Below are positions 43,401 through 53,570 of a stretch of 64,000 nt of DNA, piece by piece. Made by a program: the position numbers and the translations under genes. Each line of letters starts with the position of its first letter. Position 1 is the first letter of the stretch. Below the pieces are notes generated by a model. It was not told the origin of the DNA. It did not search any database and worked only from the letters and a program-made list of their open reading frames with translations. The DNA is taken from the NCBI GenBank assembly GCA_020796225.1, contig CM036754.1, forward strand, positions 22,200,867 to 22,264,866. Direction: 5' to 3'. The stretch is from Arion vulgaris. Taxonomy: Eukaryota > Mollusca > Gastropoda > Stylommatophora > Arionidae.

Positions 43401-45479
43401 GAAAGCTCAAGTGCTTCTGGATCGGGAAAGAAATAAAAAACTAAGAATACTTCACAAACTAAGAATACTTCACAAACTAAGAATACTTCACAAACTAAGA
43501 ATACTTCACAAACTAAGAACACTTCACAAACTACGAACATTTCACAAACTAAGAACACTTCACAAACTACGAACACCTCACAGAAACAACGACATCGGTA
43601 GCTTCATCTAAGGTTCTCTTTTTCACACACTAAAAACACTTCACAAACTAAGAACACTTCACAAACCAAGAACAGTTCACATAAACTTTATCATCGTTAG
43701 CTTCATCTAAGTTTCTCTTCTTCACAAAACTAAGAACACTTCACAAACGAAGAACACTTCACAAACCAAGAACACTTCATATAAACTTTATCATCGTTAG
43801 CTTCATCTAAGTTTCTCATCTTTACAAACTAAGAACACTTCACAAACGAAGAACACTTCACAAACTAAGAACACTTCACAGAAATAAAGAACACTTCGAA
43901 AACAAAGAAAACTTTGCAAACTACAAACACTTCACAGAAAGAACAACATCGTTAGCTTCATCTAATTGTATTTTCTTTACAAACTAAGAATACTTCACAA
44001 ACTAAGAACACTTCACAAACTACAAACACTTCACAAACTACAAACACTTCACATAAATAAAGCCATATAAGATAACATCCACCAACTATCTCTAATTGTT
44101 CAAACTCAGGTCACATCAGATGAGAGAAGCCTGGTACTGAAGCTATTCACTCATGACTTCCAAACCCGTCCAGATATTCATTCGGTCTTGTGCAACCGTT
44201 GGATGGAAACTGCTAATACTGCGCAAGCCAAATTAGGTAAGGAATTATATCTTATCTCTTCTGCTAACCATGACTATTCTACACCCAACTTTCCTGAGAT
44301 GTGGAACCACATAAGGACGTTGCTGTCAGACTCTAACTTTTAGTTGTAAGAAAGTCTACTGTCTATTGCCTTTCCCCAGGTAGATGATGAAATTTGTTGT
44401 CCACTTTTGCCGTTAAGCGTAGGGGTGGGAGCTGTAATTTTCGTTCTAGGGCAAGATGAGTAGTCTTTTGTTGTGTTATATCCGTGCTTATTTAGTGTAG
44501 TCTTGATATTATCTGTCCATCTTTTCCTTGGTGTTCCCTTGGCTAAGAAAGTAGTACATAAATTGTAGTTATTAGTGAGCTCGCTTATTACGCAAGGTGT
44601 CCTGGTTCAATTTCAAAGTAATGGCTCTCAGGTCGACCCAGCCTTAAATGGGTACCAGGAAAAACACTGGGAGGTAAGGCGGTCGGTGTGATGTTGATGA
44701 TCATTAACGATTTTCTACCGTTTGTCAATGGTTTGTTTGTTACACGGCAGACATATAGTCATCATTAAGATTCGTGTCCTTTATAGGACGTTGCTCTCTT
44801 TGCAGCGCATCTGAAATTCACTCTGTCTCTAGCCAGTTCACCCACTTCATCGATGGTCATATTCATGGTTTCTTTAATATCTTGTAGCCACCTTCTTCTT
44901 GGACTGCCTCTGCGTCCTGGGACCCTGCCTCCAAAATTGTTCTCTCCAGACTTGGCTTGATGTAGCCAAAGTATCTAATTTTTCTGTATAGTATATTGTT
45001 TATCAGCCAATTGTCTTTAACATTCAGTTCTTTCAGGAAATCAGTGTTCTTTCATTTTTCTGTCCATGGTATTCGTAGGATCTTTCTGTAGCATTTAGTT
45101 TCGAAGGACTGGCTTTTCTTTGATGGTGTTTGTGTAATGGTCCATGATTCACAACCATAAGTAGCCGCTGGAAAAATGCATGTTCTCAGTATTTTTAGTT
45201 TTAGTATTTTGCTGGTACTTTGCCACATGTTCTTCATAGTGTTTAACTTCCTGATCAATAGATTAAACTTAAATAACTCATTTGTTTCGATTGATTAATT
45301 CTGGTGATTTTTCAGCGGACATGGCAACTGAATGGAAGAACAGTCACCATAGCCACCACTATCACAATCACCACCACACCCACCACCACCACCGCCACCA
45401 CTCAAAGGACAAAGGAGGAGATAAACAGGTAGCGGAGAAACCAAATCCAGCTCCTGTGAATCCGACACCAGCCCAGTAG
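36603..45479 (+). CDS. Testis-specific serine/threonine kinase, TSSK4-like, three exons with His-rich tail (join 36603..37463, 44110..44236, 45316..45479)
   Basis: Seen: 383 codons. An N-terminal extension of about 60 residues precedes glycine loop GNGSYSKVKLA (70-80), Lys93 in VAVKIVD, KFLPRE with Glu112, THRDLKLEN (184-192), DFG (205-207), MSQTYCGSKSYAAPE (217-231), ADMWAIGVILY (243-253) and PFDE. Exon 2 supplies subdomain XI (RPDIHSVLCNRWM) and exon 3 a tail with 14 His in 19 residues (340-358), then a Pro-rich end. Known: the LKLENLLLDK and SQTYCGS pieces and the longer N-terminus recall TSSK4, a sperm-flagellum kinase. All catalytic residues are present. The ATG at 36603 is the first in frame; a second at residue 11 is possible. 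The His-rich tail is not typical of the family. Confidence 0.9.
37690..38060. other. Intronic, no recognised content
   Basis: First part of TSSK4-like intron 1; followed by a CA-rich simple repeat at 38078-38185. Confidence 0.5.
38284..38362. repeat. 20-bp tandem repeat, 4 copies
   Basis: Unit AACTACAAATATCTTAGAGT, with one CTTAAAG variant. Confidence 0.9.
38465..38605 (-). mobile_element. Possible hAT terminal fragment
   Basis: The minus strand reads GGGCCGTCCCGTGCTATG, GGCGGTCGCATCAGGCGG and GGGGGCGGCATAAG, the GGCGG-rich subterminal pattern common in hAT elements. The other end was not found. Confidence 0.3.
38880..39345. repeat. 15-bp tandem repeat with a higher-order 54-bp duplication
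   Basis: Unit of the type CACATTCTCTATCGT. The period is a multiple of three, so long frames stay open on both strands (up to 228 codons); no start context, no splice sites. Confidence 0.93.
39375..40735 (-). mobile_element. RTE-like LINE 3' fragment with internal 53-bp expansion
   Basis: Minus strand, right end: [39 protein letters not shown]. Left end (39375-39661) is the GGTTGAGGTCATTTGC-type 3' end. Between them lies the 53-bp array. Confidence 0.85.
39662..40568. repeat. 53-bp tandem repeat derived from LINE coding sequence, about 17 copies
   Basis: Unit contains TCTTATCCACAAGTCTGTGT, TTGTAACTCTATCATACCAT and CTCAGTCTGAGAA, which is the minus-strand code for the [16 protein letters not shown] segment. 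Copies differ only at ACAGGTCTG/ACAAGTCTG. No indels. Confidence 0.96.
40925..42528 (+). mobile_element. LINE, internally deleted, (ATT)n tail
   Basis: Reads LKDKEVKRAARRDKRAYVNR, AVGDDNITAQMLKAADD, FRGITLLSVMTKTF, REEQAGF*. A jump at about 41700 then gives [14 protein letters not shown] and EQFTYLGGNFD, and after more decay RRWRYVGHTLRRKDQRIS and SSMEEIVRVAQDRA. About 300-400 bp of the palm region are missing. Confidence 0.87.
42529..43085. other. Intronic, no recognised content
   Basis: TSSK4-like intron 1; a possible decayed SINE family F B box near 42650-42700 is too weak to call. Confidence 0.4.
43090..44065. repeat. 18-bp tandem repeat array with interspersed spacers
   Basis: Unit AACTAAGAACACTTCACA in short runs, separated by about 50-bp spacers with TCATCGTTAGCTTCATCTAA; the whole pattern is itself repeated. 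Split by a SINE C copy. Confidence 0.92.
43231..43438 (+). mobile_element. SINE family C copy with 10-bp target duplication
   Basis: GTAGCGCGTTGGACGACGGA head, GGCTCAATTTCGCGGG B-box-like, TTCTGGATCGGGAAAG end. Direct repeats AACTAAGAAT at 43221-43230 and 43439-43448. Confidence 0.87.
44110..44236 (+). CDS. TSSK4-like exon 2
   Basis: 127 nt, acceptor aaactcag and donor AAATTAG/gtaagg. Reads VTSDERSLVLKLFTHDF and RPDIHSVLCNRWMETA, kinase subdomain XI with the invariant Arg. Ends phase 1. Confidence 0.85.
44570..44705 (+). mobile_element. SINE family D copy, short
   Basis: GTGAGCTCGCTTATTACGC, GGTTCAATTTCAAAG, GGTCGACCCAGCCTTAAATG, GTACCAGGAAAAACACTGGG. In TSSK4-like intron 2. Confidence 0.7.
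44755..45265 (-). mobile_element. LINE 3' fragment
   Basis: Minus strand: KILRTCIFPAATYGCESWTI, ETKCYRKILRIPWTEK, then IRKIRYFGYIKPSLE-like and GRRGSPRRRW text after shifts, and an ATTTCAGATGCGCTGCAAAG end as in 51925-52322. Confidence 0.8.
45316..45479 (+). CDS. TSSK4-like exon 3, His-rich C-terminus
   Basis: 164 nt, acceptor atttttcag, TAG stop. Phase fits exon 2 (G/CG gives Ala). Contains runs of 2-4 His between Ser, Tyr, Asn and Arg, then KDKGGDK and PNPAPVNPTPAQ. A variant poly(A) signal ATTAAA lies at 45550-45555. Confidence 0.8.
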
Positions 45480-45655
45480 GACTGCACTAGGATACCTTGT
45501 CCACTGTTAAACAAAGAATGTAAGTATTTATTCTTGTACTTTACATTTAATTAAAAACTGTCGGTTAACACCTTGGGAGGGGGGTGCTAATTTTATATGG
45601 ATCCTCCAGGCTTTAACAAAAACATGTCTTTACTGAGACATCAAGGAAAAAGTGG
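45480..45655. promoter_or_regulatory. TSSK4-like 3' UTR region
   Basis: Contains ATTAAA at 45550-45555 as the only poly(A)-signal-like hexamer seen. Confidence 0.35.
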
Positions 45656-45659
45656 GTAC

Positions 45660-45930
45660 AACATGAGTACTAAACTTCATCAAGAAACAACAAATTAAAT
45701 GGTTCAGCCACGTTAGCATATTACCAACAGACAATGCACCTCAAAGAGCGATGTTGCTCCGATACAATGGATACAAAGTAAAAGGCCGGCCACGCAAAAG
45801 ATGGCTCACATGGATAACAGAGGCGACGAAAGACACTATTTATGAAGCGCACACAAAGACCCGTTCTAGAAATCTCTACTTATCCTGACACTGTGAGGCA
45901 AAACAGGATTGAAGAAAATAAATAACCAAA
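45660..45930 (+). mobile_element. LINE 3' fragment
   Basis: Reads [39 protein letters not shown] and YEAHTKTRSRNLYLS*. Confidence 0.75.
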
Positions 45931-46017
45931 AAAATATGTTAGTTGATTCATAACATTTGTATTCATAACAATAATATTATTGAGGTTAATATATTCAATC
46001 AGACGTATATTCAAAAG

Positions 46018-46262
46018 TCGACGAATGTAGCTTATCGATAGTGAGCTCGATCACAACACAAGAGTACCTGGTTCAAACCCCACGGCGGACAGTTTAGTAG
46101 CAAACTCGTTCCCGTGAATTTTACTACGGTAAAAGTAGAGCTCACCGTTCAGAAAGCAATGGCAAACTACTGAACGTATAATTAGTGCCTAGACAATCTA
46201 TAACTCTTTTACTGTGATTGATGTAGACGTCATGTAAAGGCTATGCCACGATTTTCATTTTT
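46018..46262 (+). mobile_element. SINE family E copy
   Basis: GTAGCTTATCGATAGTGAGC, CTGGTTCAAACCCCACGGCG (B box), GTTCAGAAAGCAATGGCAAA, AAGGCTATGCCACGATTTTC. Confidence 0.83.
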
Positions 46263-46264
46263 TC

Positions 46265-46495
46265 AAATTTTGTGGTGTAGATGTAGATAAAATTTTTGTT
46301 GTAGATGTGATCAAATTGTAGATGTAGATCAAATTTATGTGGTGTAGATGTAGATCAAATTTATGTGGTGTAGATGTAGATCAAATTTATGTGGTGTAGA
46401 TGTAGATCAAATTTATGTGGTGTAGATGTAGATCAAATTTATGTGGTGTAGATGTAGATCAAATTTATGTGATGTAGATGTAGATCAAATTTAAA
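46265..46495. repeat. 26-bp tandem repeat, about 8 copies
   Basis: Unit GTGGTGTAGATGTAGATCAA plus ATTTAT. It starts at the 3' end of the SINE E copy. Confidence 0.94.
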
Positions 46496-46554
46496 ATACA
46501 TAACAGGCTAGAGAGAAATAGACATGATAGAACATGAAAGTCATTACATGTAAC

Positions 46555-46719
46555 CAGTGGTGGCTCCTCATTAAGGGCCAGTGGGGTCGGGCCCCACCAA
46601 AAATAATGTATAACGGGTATTTATTATTTTATAAATTAAAATATAGCACCCAAAAACCATGATTAATCCTGAAAAAAATGTCTGGCCCCACCAACAAAAA
46701 TAACCCCGAGCCGCCACTG
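46555..46719 (+). mobile_element. hAT MITE (165 bp)
   Basis: 8-bp target duplication CATGTAAC at 46547-46554 and 46720-46727; GGGTCGGGCCCCACC centre. Confidence 0.92.
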
Positions 46720-46739
46720 CATGTAACAAGTATTTGTTA

Positions 46740-46905
46740 ATTGAAGTCAGAATGAGAGTTATGCAGTTCTACTTGTAGCCAATACTGACATATGGATGCG
46801 AGTCGTTGATAATACATACACAGACATCAAACAATCTATGGAGGCCACATTGATGTGGATTGTATAAAAGAATTCTGAGAATTCCATACTAACTACTAAC
46901 ATGGC
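46740..46905 (+). mobile_element. LINE fragment
   Basis: Reads IEVRMRVMQFYL, PILTYGCESLIIH and YKRILRIPY with stops. Confidence 0.6.
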
Positions 46906-46949
46906 CAATGTTGACGCTTGTAGAAATAGAAGTCAAGGCACAAGAAAAA

Positions 46950-47155
46950 TTCAATTGACCAAGCACCTGATTTTCTAGGCACTACTTATACGTTCAGTAG
47001 TCTGTCATTGATTTATGAACGGTGAGGTCTATTTTTACCTTTCTAAAAAATCTCAAAAACGAATTTGCTTCCAAACTTGGCAGCGCGGAGTTTGAACCAG
47101 GTACCCTTGGGTTGTGATCGAGCTCACTACTGCTTAAGCTACAGCCGCTGCCATA
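46950..47155 (-). mobile_element. SINE family E copy
   Basis: Minus strand: GCAGCGGCTGTAGCTTAAGC, GAGCTCGATCACAACCC, CTGGTTCAAACTCCGCGCTG, then GACAGACTACTGAACG. Confidence 0.8.
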
Positions 47156-47454
47156 TTTTGATCTTCCGAAATGAATACATTTCTTACATTAAATTCAATT
47201 TAAATTGTGCTCCGTGCATAGCTTTCAGATGGCTTGATTTTTCTTAGAATTTTTTTCTTTTGCAATAAATATCCATAAAAGTGCCTGCATGAGAAATGTC
47301 TGTAATCCAATTTTACAAGTGATATTGACTTGACTGAATTCACACTAGGACTATTTCTCTCATTAGTCCATTGGGCATGCATTAAAGAAATAAGTCTTTC
47401 AACCTAAAGATTGTGTGCTGGAATAAGCTAAGAGGAACTGTGATATCTTCAGGT
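47156..47454. other. No recognised content
   Basis: Unique AT-rich sequence. Confidence 0.45.
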
Positions 47455-47562
47455 TGACAGTTATCATGTGATATCGTTGACAGAGTACATTTCATCAGTT
47501 ACCACGTGATATCGTTGACAGAGTACATTTCATTAGTTACCACGTGATATCGTTGACAGAGT
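47455..47562. repeat. 38-bp tandem repeat, 3 copies
   Basis: Copies share CACGTGATATCGTTGACAGA and GTACATTTCAT. Confidence 0.88.
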
Positions 47563-47709
47563 GTTAATTTTGTCTTGGCTTTGAAAATTGCGGACAAATC
47601 TACGAATTTCCAAAATTGTTTGCAAACGTTCAGATTTATTCGTGAAATTAGGAGGTTTCCGCAAAAATAAGAACGTATGGAAACCCTATGAGAGAGTAAA
47701 ATGAGGTCG

Positions 47710-47710
<1 letters not shown>

Positions 47711-47746
<36 letters not shown>

Positions 47747-47998
47747 AAAAGAATAGAGAGAATTCTGAACATTCTGGTTTCATGTTACGAAACCGTGTCA
47801 TCATCCGAACTGAAGGTCATTATTAAGTGCAGACGTTTGTGGAGATCTATGATCGCCTACGCTCACCGACATGACACGTGATGACGTTGATGATGATGAT
47901 GGTGATGACGATGATAAACAAATAGTGATGTGAAAAACAAATAGTGATGTGATAAACAAATAGTGATGTGATAAACAAATAGTGATGTGAAAAATATA
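47711..47998. repeat. (GA)n at 47711-47744 and 19-bp tandem repeat at 47920-47998
   Basis: Second array: unit AAACAAATAGTGATGTGAT, 4 copies. A GATGATGATGGTGATGACG run precedes it. Confidence 0.88.
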
Positions 47999-48054
47999 GT
48001 TTATAAGATGTATTAATATTTTAATATCAGAATTGACACAATATGGAAAGCAAC

Positions 48055-48218
48055 CAGTGGCGGTTCGGGATCATTTTTGTTGGTGGGGCCAGACATATTT
48101 TTTTCCGACAAATCATGCTTTTTGGTTGCTATATTTTAATTTATAAAATAATAAATACACGTTATACGTTATTTTTGGTGGGTTCGGCCCCATGGCCCTT
48201 AATGACGAGCCGTCACTG
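48055..48218 (-). mobile_element. hAT MITE (164 bp)
   Basis: 8-bp target duplication AAAGCAAC at 48047-48054 and 48219-48226; inverted relative to the copies at 22182 and 46555. Confidence 0.92.
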
Positions 48219-48299
48219 AAAGCAACAGTCATGAGAGACTTATGGATGATCATGCCAAATGACCGTCCATAAAGACGAAATAGGCCATATACATGTTAT

Positions 48300-48372
48300 T
48301 TTAAGAACACCGACGGCACTGAACCGAAGGGCTACGATATCCATGACACCAAGTGCTTCTGGATCGAAAAAA
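48300..48372 (+). mobile_element. SINE family C, 3' fragment
   Basis: GGCACTGAACCGAAGGGCTA and GTGCTTCTGGATCG only. Confidence 0.7.
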
Positions 48373-48724
48373 AAACACAAAATAACCATCGACTACTTTG
48401 TATTGAACACAAGTCTCGATGATGTAAACTAAGCAGTATGCATTGTTTCAATTTCTTCACAAAGAAAAGTAACCCAACTTAAGTCTCCTGGTTGTAATGT
48501 TACAGTATTGCTTCTCTCCCATTGAGAAATAAATTTTATTCGAGACTTTCGTGCTCTCTATATTTGGAAGAGAATAATGAGATTTAAGAAACACAAGAGA
48601 AACAACGGAACAAATGCATATGGTTAATAAATAGACAGTGTTCATGTATTAGGGGCTTCTGGGAAAAAAACAAATTATCAAACACAGTATTCGAGCCACA
48701 AACCCTTATTTCTTACGACTGCAC

Positions 48725-48930
48725 CCGCCCGCCTGCCCAGCGTGTTCGTAGCGCATTGGACGACGGATGATAAGACCTCTGTGAGTGCGGGTTCAATTCC
48801 GTTGACTGGCAGAAAGGCCACAGATTCTCCAGATTTACGGTTTTCGTGGCACCGAACCGTAGGGTTACGATGTCTATGGCACCGAGCCGAAGAGCTGAAA
48901 ACTCAAGTGCTTCTGGATCGGAAAAAACCA
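48725..48930 (+). mobile_element. SINE family C copy
   Basis: GTAGCGCATTGGACGACGGA, CGGGTTCAATTCCGTTGACT, CAGATTTACGGTTTTCGTGG, CTTCTGGATCGGAAAA. Confidence 0.85.
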
Positions 48931-49685
48931 AAAACCACGGAACCCATTGCCTAGAACAACAGTACGAGCGTTTTTAAGAAACAGTTTTTTTATTGTGTAT
49001 TGTAATAGTTATTTGTAATAATATGAATTTTTCTTCCTGTAGGGCCGTTTAATTTTCGTGGAACGAACATGGACCAAGAAATCACAATAGGCCATTGATA
49101 CGCTTATGAAGATAATGGTGAATATCAATAATCAAGAAAAGAGGGTGTCTGATAGCTTTTATCGCCTTTGAGGAACGTAATTACCGAAGATTCGAGAATG
49201 CGTGAATGTCTAGTAATAGAAAGTTCGTGAATCTCAAATATTCATTTTAATATAATATGTATATATAGTGATACTAGAAAACATTACCTTTGTATGTTGT
49301 TAACAAAATATAACAATTATCAACAAACAGCAAACATATGTTTTCTACAGTTTTCTTTCAAGTTTAGTGTTTTCCAATTAACTTTGTACTTTCAAATGGG
49401 AATGTACAAAATACACTAAAAGTGCCCAATAAAGAATGGGAAAGAAATAATGACAATTCAATGTCGTAACAGAATCAGTATTTTATTTGCAGTCTCTTTA
49501 ACAGTCTTACTTTTTTTTACTGTTTCTACTTTGCAACACAATTGCATAATGTATTCGTAATATCTATGTTCTGCAGAATATTCAGTTTTAAGAATGAATT
49601 ACACTATAGTCTTCAGTATTTTTATATTTCATTTATCGGTGTACTGCAGTGTATTATTCAAGTTCTTTCAAAAGTTTGCAGCAGT
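48931..49685. other. No recognised content
   Basis: AT-rich unique sequence leading into the 46-bp array. Confidence 0.5.
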
Positions 49686-49689
49686 ACAT

Positions 49690-50455
49690 GATCCAGTAAT
49701 TGTTATATCTACATTTAAAATATAATTTAGTACATGATCCAGTAATTGTTATATCTACATTTAAAATATACTTTAGTACATGATCCAGTAATTGATATAG
49801 CTACATTTAAAATATACTTTAGTGCATGGTTCAGTAATTGTTATAGCTATATTTAAAATATACTTTAGTACATGATCCAGTAATTTATATAGCTACATTT
49901 AAAATATACTTTAGTACATGGCTCAGTAATTGTTATAGCTACATTTAAAGTATACTTTAGTACATGGTTCAGTAATATTCAGTTTTAAAATGAATTTATA
50001 CATAGTTTCAGTAATTTTATAGTTTCATTTATATAATTTAGTTCTTTCAAAAGTTTGCAGCATTATATACTAGTAATGTCTAATTTTACTACATTTAAAA
50101 TATAATTTAGTACATGGTTCAGTAATTATATAGCTACATTTAAAATATAATTTAGTGCATGGTTCAGTAACAGTTATAGCTACATTTAAAATATAATTTA
50201 GTACATGGCTCAGTAATTATTATAGCTACATTTAAAATATACTTTAGTACATGGCTCAGTAATTATTATAGCTACATTTAAAATATACTTTAGTACATGT
50301 TTCAGTAATTATTATAGCTACATTTAAAATATACTTTAGTACATTTTCAGTAATTTTAAGCTACATTTGAAAATATACTCCAGTAGATTTTTCAGTAATT
50401 GATGTCGCTACATTTAAAATGCACCTTCCATGTTTCAGTAATTAATATAGCTACT
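49690..50455. repeat. 46-bp tandem repeat, about 16 diverged copies
   Basis: Copies share AGTACATGATCCAGTAATTG, ATAGCTACATTTAAAATATA. A larger segment (AGTTCTTTCAAAAGTTTGCA) from the left flank reappears at 50040, so a longer unit was also duplicated. Confidence 0.92.
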
Positions 50456-50459
50456 TTTA

Positions 50460-50720
50460 CTTCTTCTTCTTCTTCTTCGAACGCTCCACATAGATCATTT
50501 GTTAAACCACTATTGTAATTTGTACATGATCTGAGCCTAAGAGCGATTGTACGTTGTGCCAGTTATGCGCCAGCAAGTAGGCCAGCACATTCGATATTTC
50601 GATGTTTTTTTTTATTAACTAGGGTAGCTTTTCAAGGCCTTAGACGCCTCTTACGACATGCCTTGTAGATCGCAGTGTTACTATTATTTTCTCCCCTTGC
50701 GAGCCCAGGCAACACACATG
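50460..50720 (-). mobile_element. SINE family A copy, full structure
   Basis: Minus strand: CGCCCATGTGTGTTGCCTGG, CTCGCAAGGGGAGAAAATAA, CACTGCGATCTACAAGGCAT, GTGCTGGCCTACTTGCTGGC, ending GTTCGAAGAAGAAGAAGAAG. Confidence 0.87.
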
Positions 50721-51920
50721 GGCGATTCCATAAACTATGCTTGTGTATTTAAGTCGAAATTTTATATGTTCATCGATACCCTTCGACTATACAGTCGAAG
50801 TCGAAAAAAGGTACATTTTCAGATATTCTATGATACACATTAGTGTAAGTAAATTGGTCGGAATTACATGATAGTGCATTTACAGACGAACTGAAATGCA
50901 TTCTTCGGTAATCTAATTTTGCGACTCTCATAACTTTTAAGCGTGCATTATTTAGGTAAATTTTGATGGTGTCTTCATTGGTTCGATGCCGTTGTTAGTA
51001 CGGTCTCTCTAATATTGTTTTTTAGCTATACATATTTGTATTTCATTATTTTGTAATGTATAACAGTAAACATAAAACTGACGTGAAGAGCATTGTTCGG
51101 TAGTGAATTACTCTGATTTCAATAATGAACTTAATTAGCGATTGCTAACTTTAGTTGTGTTGCTCTTTCTTATGGATCTATTGTCGTTACGGTAATGTTT
51201 AGGCTAATGATAAATACCGCTAACCTACGATTCCTCCAAACAACTTACAGTTATGTTTTATTTTTTATTATGTTGCCCTTAAAACCGTGGCTGTGAGTAG
51301 AACATACGTCTCTCAGATTCGGAGACTGGTGTTTCAACCGTTTGACTATCCTTGCCTTAGTAGATGGTCAAATTTGATAATGATTTTCATGAGTTACAGT
51401 ACTTTATTTTTTGAATATGCAATGATATATTCATTACTGCGCTGCGTGTACATTGTTTGGTATTTAATAGATGACTTTGTGTACACAATTATGCGCGAGC
51501 TGAATTATCCCTGATTTTGTTAAATACAAAAGCACATCTATAGAGAATGCGAGCATCAACAACATACTGTTTCCTGTTTAGATTTTCATTTGTTTGTATG
51601 ATTGTGTTTTTAAGTCGCTGTTTGAAGTAGTCTTTTCGTACGCATTAAATAAACTTCGGTATCTTACCACACATTGTGTTAACAATCATTTTTTTACGTT
51701 TGTTGTTTGTTCTGCAAATTAAGTGTTTCAGTTTTATTGCACCCTGTTGGATTAGGATACAAAACTTGGTGTTTAATCTATCCAGCGATTTTTGATTCGT
51801 TTATTAATCCCTTCTATTTGCTTGAATACTTTTTTTGTGTGCAGACGTTAAACAGTGAAGATGACAGAACAGATTCCTGTCTCACTCCTTTCTTGATGTC
51901 AATATGGGAGACAGGTAGTT
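50721..51920. other. No recognised content
   Basis: AT-rich unique sequence. Short frames at 51287-51514 and 51707-51925 carry no family motif; the second runs into a LINE 3' end. Confidence 0.5.
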
Positions 51921-51924
51921 ATTG

Positions 51925-52322
51925 AATCATGGACCATTACACAAACAACAAGAACGAAAATTCAATCCGAAACGAAATGTTACAGAAAGATCCTACGAAT
52001 ACCATGGACAGAAAAAGGAAGAATACTGATGTCCTGAAAGAACTGAATTTTACAGACAATTGGCTGATAAAGAATATACTATACAGAAACATTAGATACT
52101 TTGGTCACATCAAGTGTTACAATGACCTGAAGAGAACAATATAAGAGGGCAGGGCCCCATGACGCATGAGGCAGACCAAGAAGAAGATGACTACAAGATA
52201 TTAAAGAAACCATGAATATGACCATCGGCGAAGTTGGTGAACTGGCTAGAGACAGAGTGAATTTCAGATGCGCTGCAAAGAGAGCAAACGTTCTATAAGG
52301 GATACGCACCTTGATGATGATG
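51925..52322 (+). mobile_element. LINE 3' end, (GAT)n tail
   Basis: Reads ESWTITQTTRTKIQ, CYRKILRIPWTEKGR, then RPRRRWLQDIKETMNMTIGE and GELARDRVNFRCAAKRANVL, ending in TTGATGATGATGA. Confidence 0.82.
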
Positions 52323-52628
52323 ATTGCTTGTTACTTGTTATCTTGTAGTTTAATATAACAATAGACAACACATATTAACAACATATTCATACATAATAAA
52401 GTAAAAAACACTGCGTAAACACAATTTTCTCAAAGCTTTATTAAAGCAAGCAAACTAGTGCACAAATTAGATGAGAATGTTTTTTTTATTTTAAATATGG
52501 ACCGTTTACATAGAAACAAGCAAGAATAGATATAGAAAGTTTGGAAAAATTAGGAATGACAACTATAATATTAAAAGAAATAAAACAATTAAGAAATCAA
52601 TATTTTGAATACGTAACCGATGTATAGG

Positions 52629-52875
52629 TGGTGTCTGTGGCCTAGGGGATAGCGACTCGGTCTATTAACCCCGACGTTCTGAGTTCGAATCACGATGCGG
52701 ACAATTTGGTTGCAAATTGTTTCGCGTGGATTTTTACAAAGAACGATGGCACCACCCGTTCAGAAAGCAATGGCAAACTACTGAAGGTAATACTGCCTAG
52801 AAAAAACACACACAGCGTTAAAAAGCTGGGGTTGATTCGTAAAGTCCTGTAAAGGAAATGAAATTAACTTTAATT
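52629..52875 (+). mobile_element. SINE family E copy
   Basis: GTCTGTGGCCTAGGGGATAG (A box region), TGAGTTCGAATCACGATGCG (B box), CAGAAAGCAATGGCAAACTA, GTAAAGTCCTGTAAAGGAAA. Confidence 0.83.
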
Positions 52876-52984
52876 TAACCAACTCATGATGCTGTTGGTG
52901 TTCATACAAGAAGAATATGTTGAGAAGTAGCGGACAGGAGGCAAGAAATGATGTAGTGAAGGAAGAAATATTAATAAATAGACA

Positions 52985-53215
52985 AATACAACATCCGTGT
53001 GTTGTCGGGACTCACGAAAGAACAAAAGAATAAGAACAAAGAACACAGTGACCTACAAAACATGTAGAAAGAGAATACTTAGGTAGGGTTCAGCTTGGGA
53101 CTCGATAGCCTATCCGGCAGAAACGTTTAACTACAAAATCCAACAACTCATGAACTAGCAGGAGATGGTTGAAAGCATATGTCCCAATCGGGGTTAAAGG
53201 GCACAAGCTAGGGAG
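52985..53215 (+). mobile_element. Decayed SINE carrying the family A head
   Basis: CCGTGTGTTGTCGGGACTCA, CAGTGACCTACAAAACATGT and CTTAGGTAGGGTTCAG match the family A head, but the body differs (GTCCCAATCGGGGTTAAAGG). Confidence 0.55.
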
Positions 53216-53570
53216 ACAAATAAAAATATATTTTCGAATCTATCACCATGCAAACATACAATATTGAAAATCCTTGACAGTCTTCATTCAATGTATGGGT
53301 AGTAATTGAACAAACTTGTATTTGCGTAGCTTAACGTTCGACCTGCGCATCAAGAGCTCTAGGACAATAAGAAGCTGACCTCTGACAACTACCCATCGTT
53401 GGGTTGTATACCATTTTGGCAGTAAACCTAGTACCATCTGACCGCACATACCATGCAAGTCCACAGTCTCTGGTTAATGAGATATGACAACAAATTGTGA
53501 GTCAATTTTGTCATTTAAAATAGAGAAGATAAAGATAACATTCGTGTAACATTAATGATTTGTGCAAGCT
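53216..53570. other. No recognised content
   Basis: Unique sequence before the 16-bp satellite. Confidence 0.45.
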
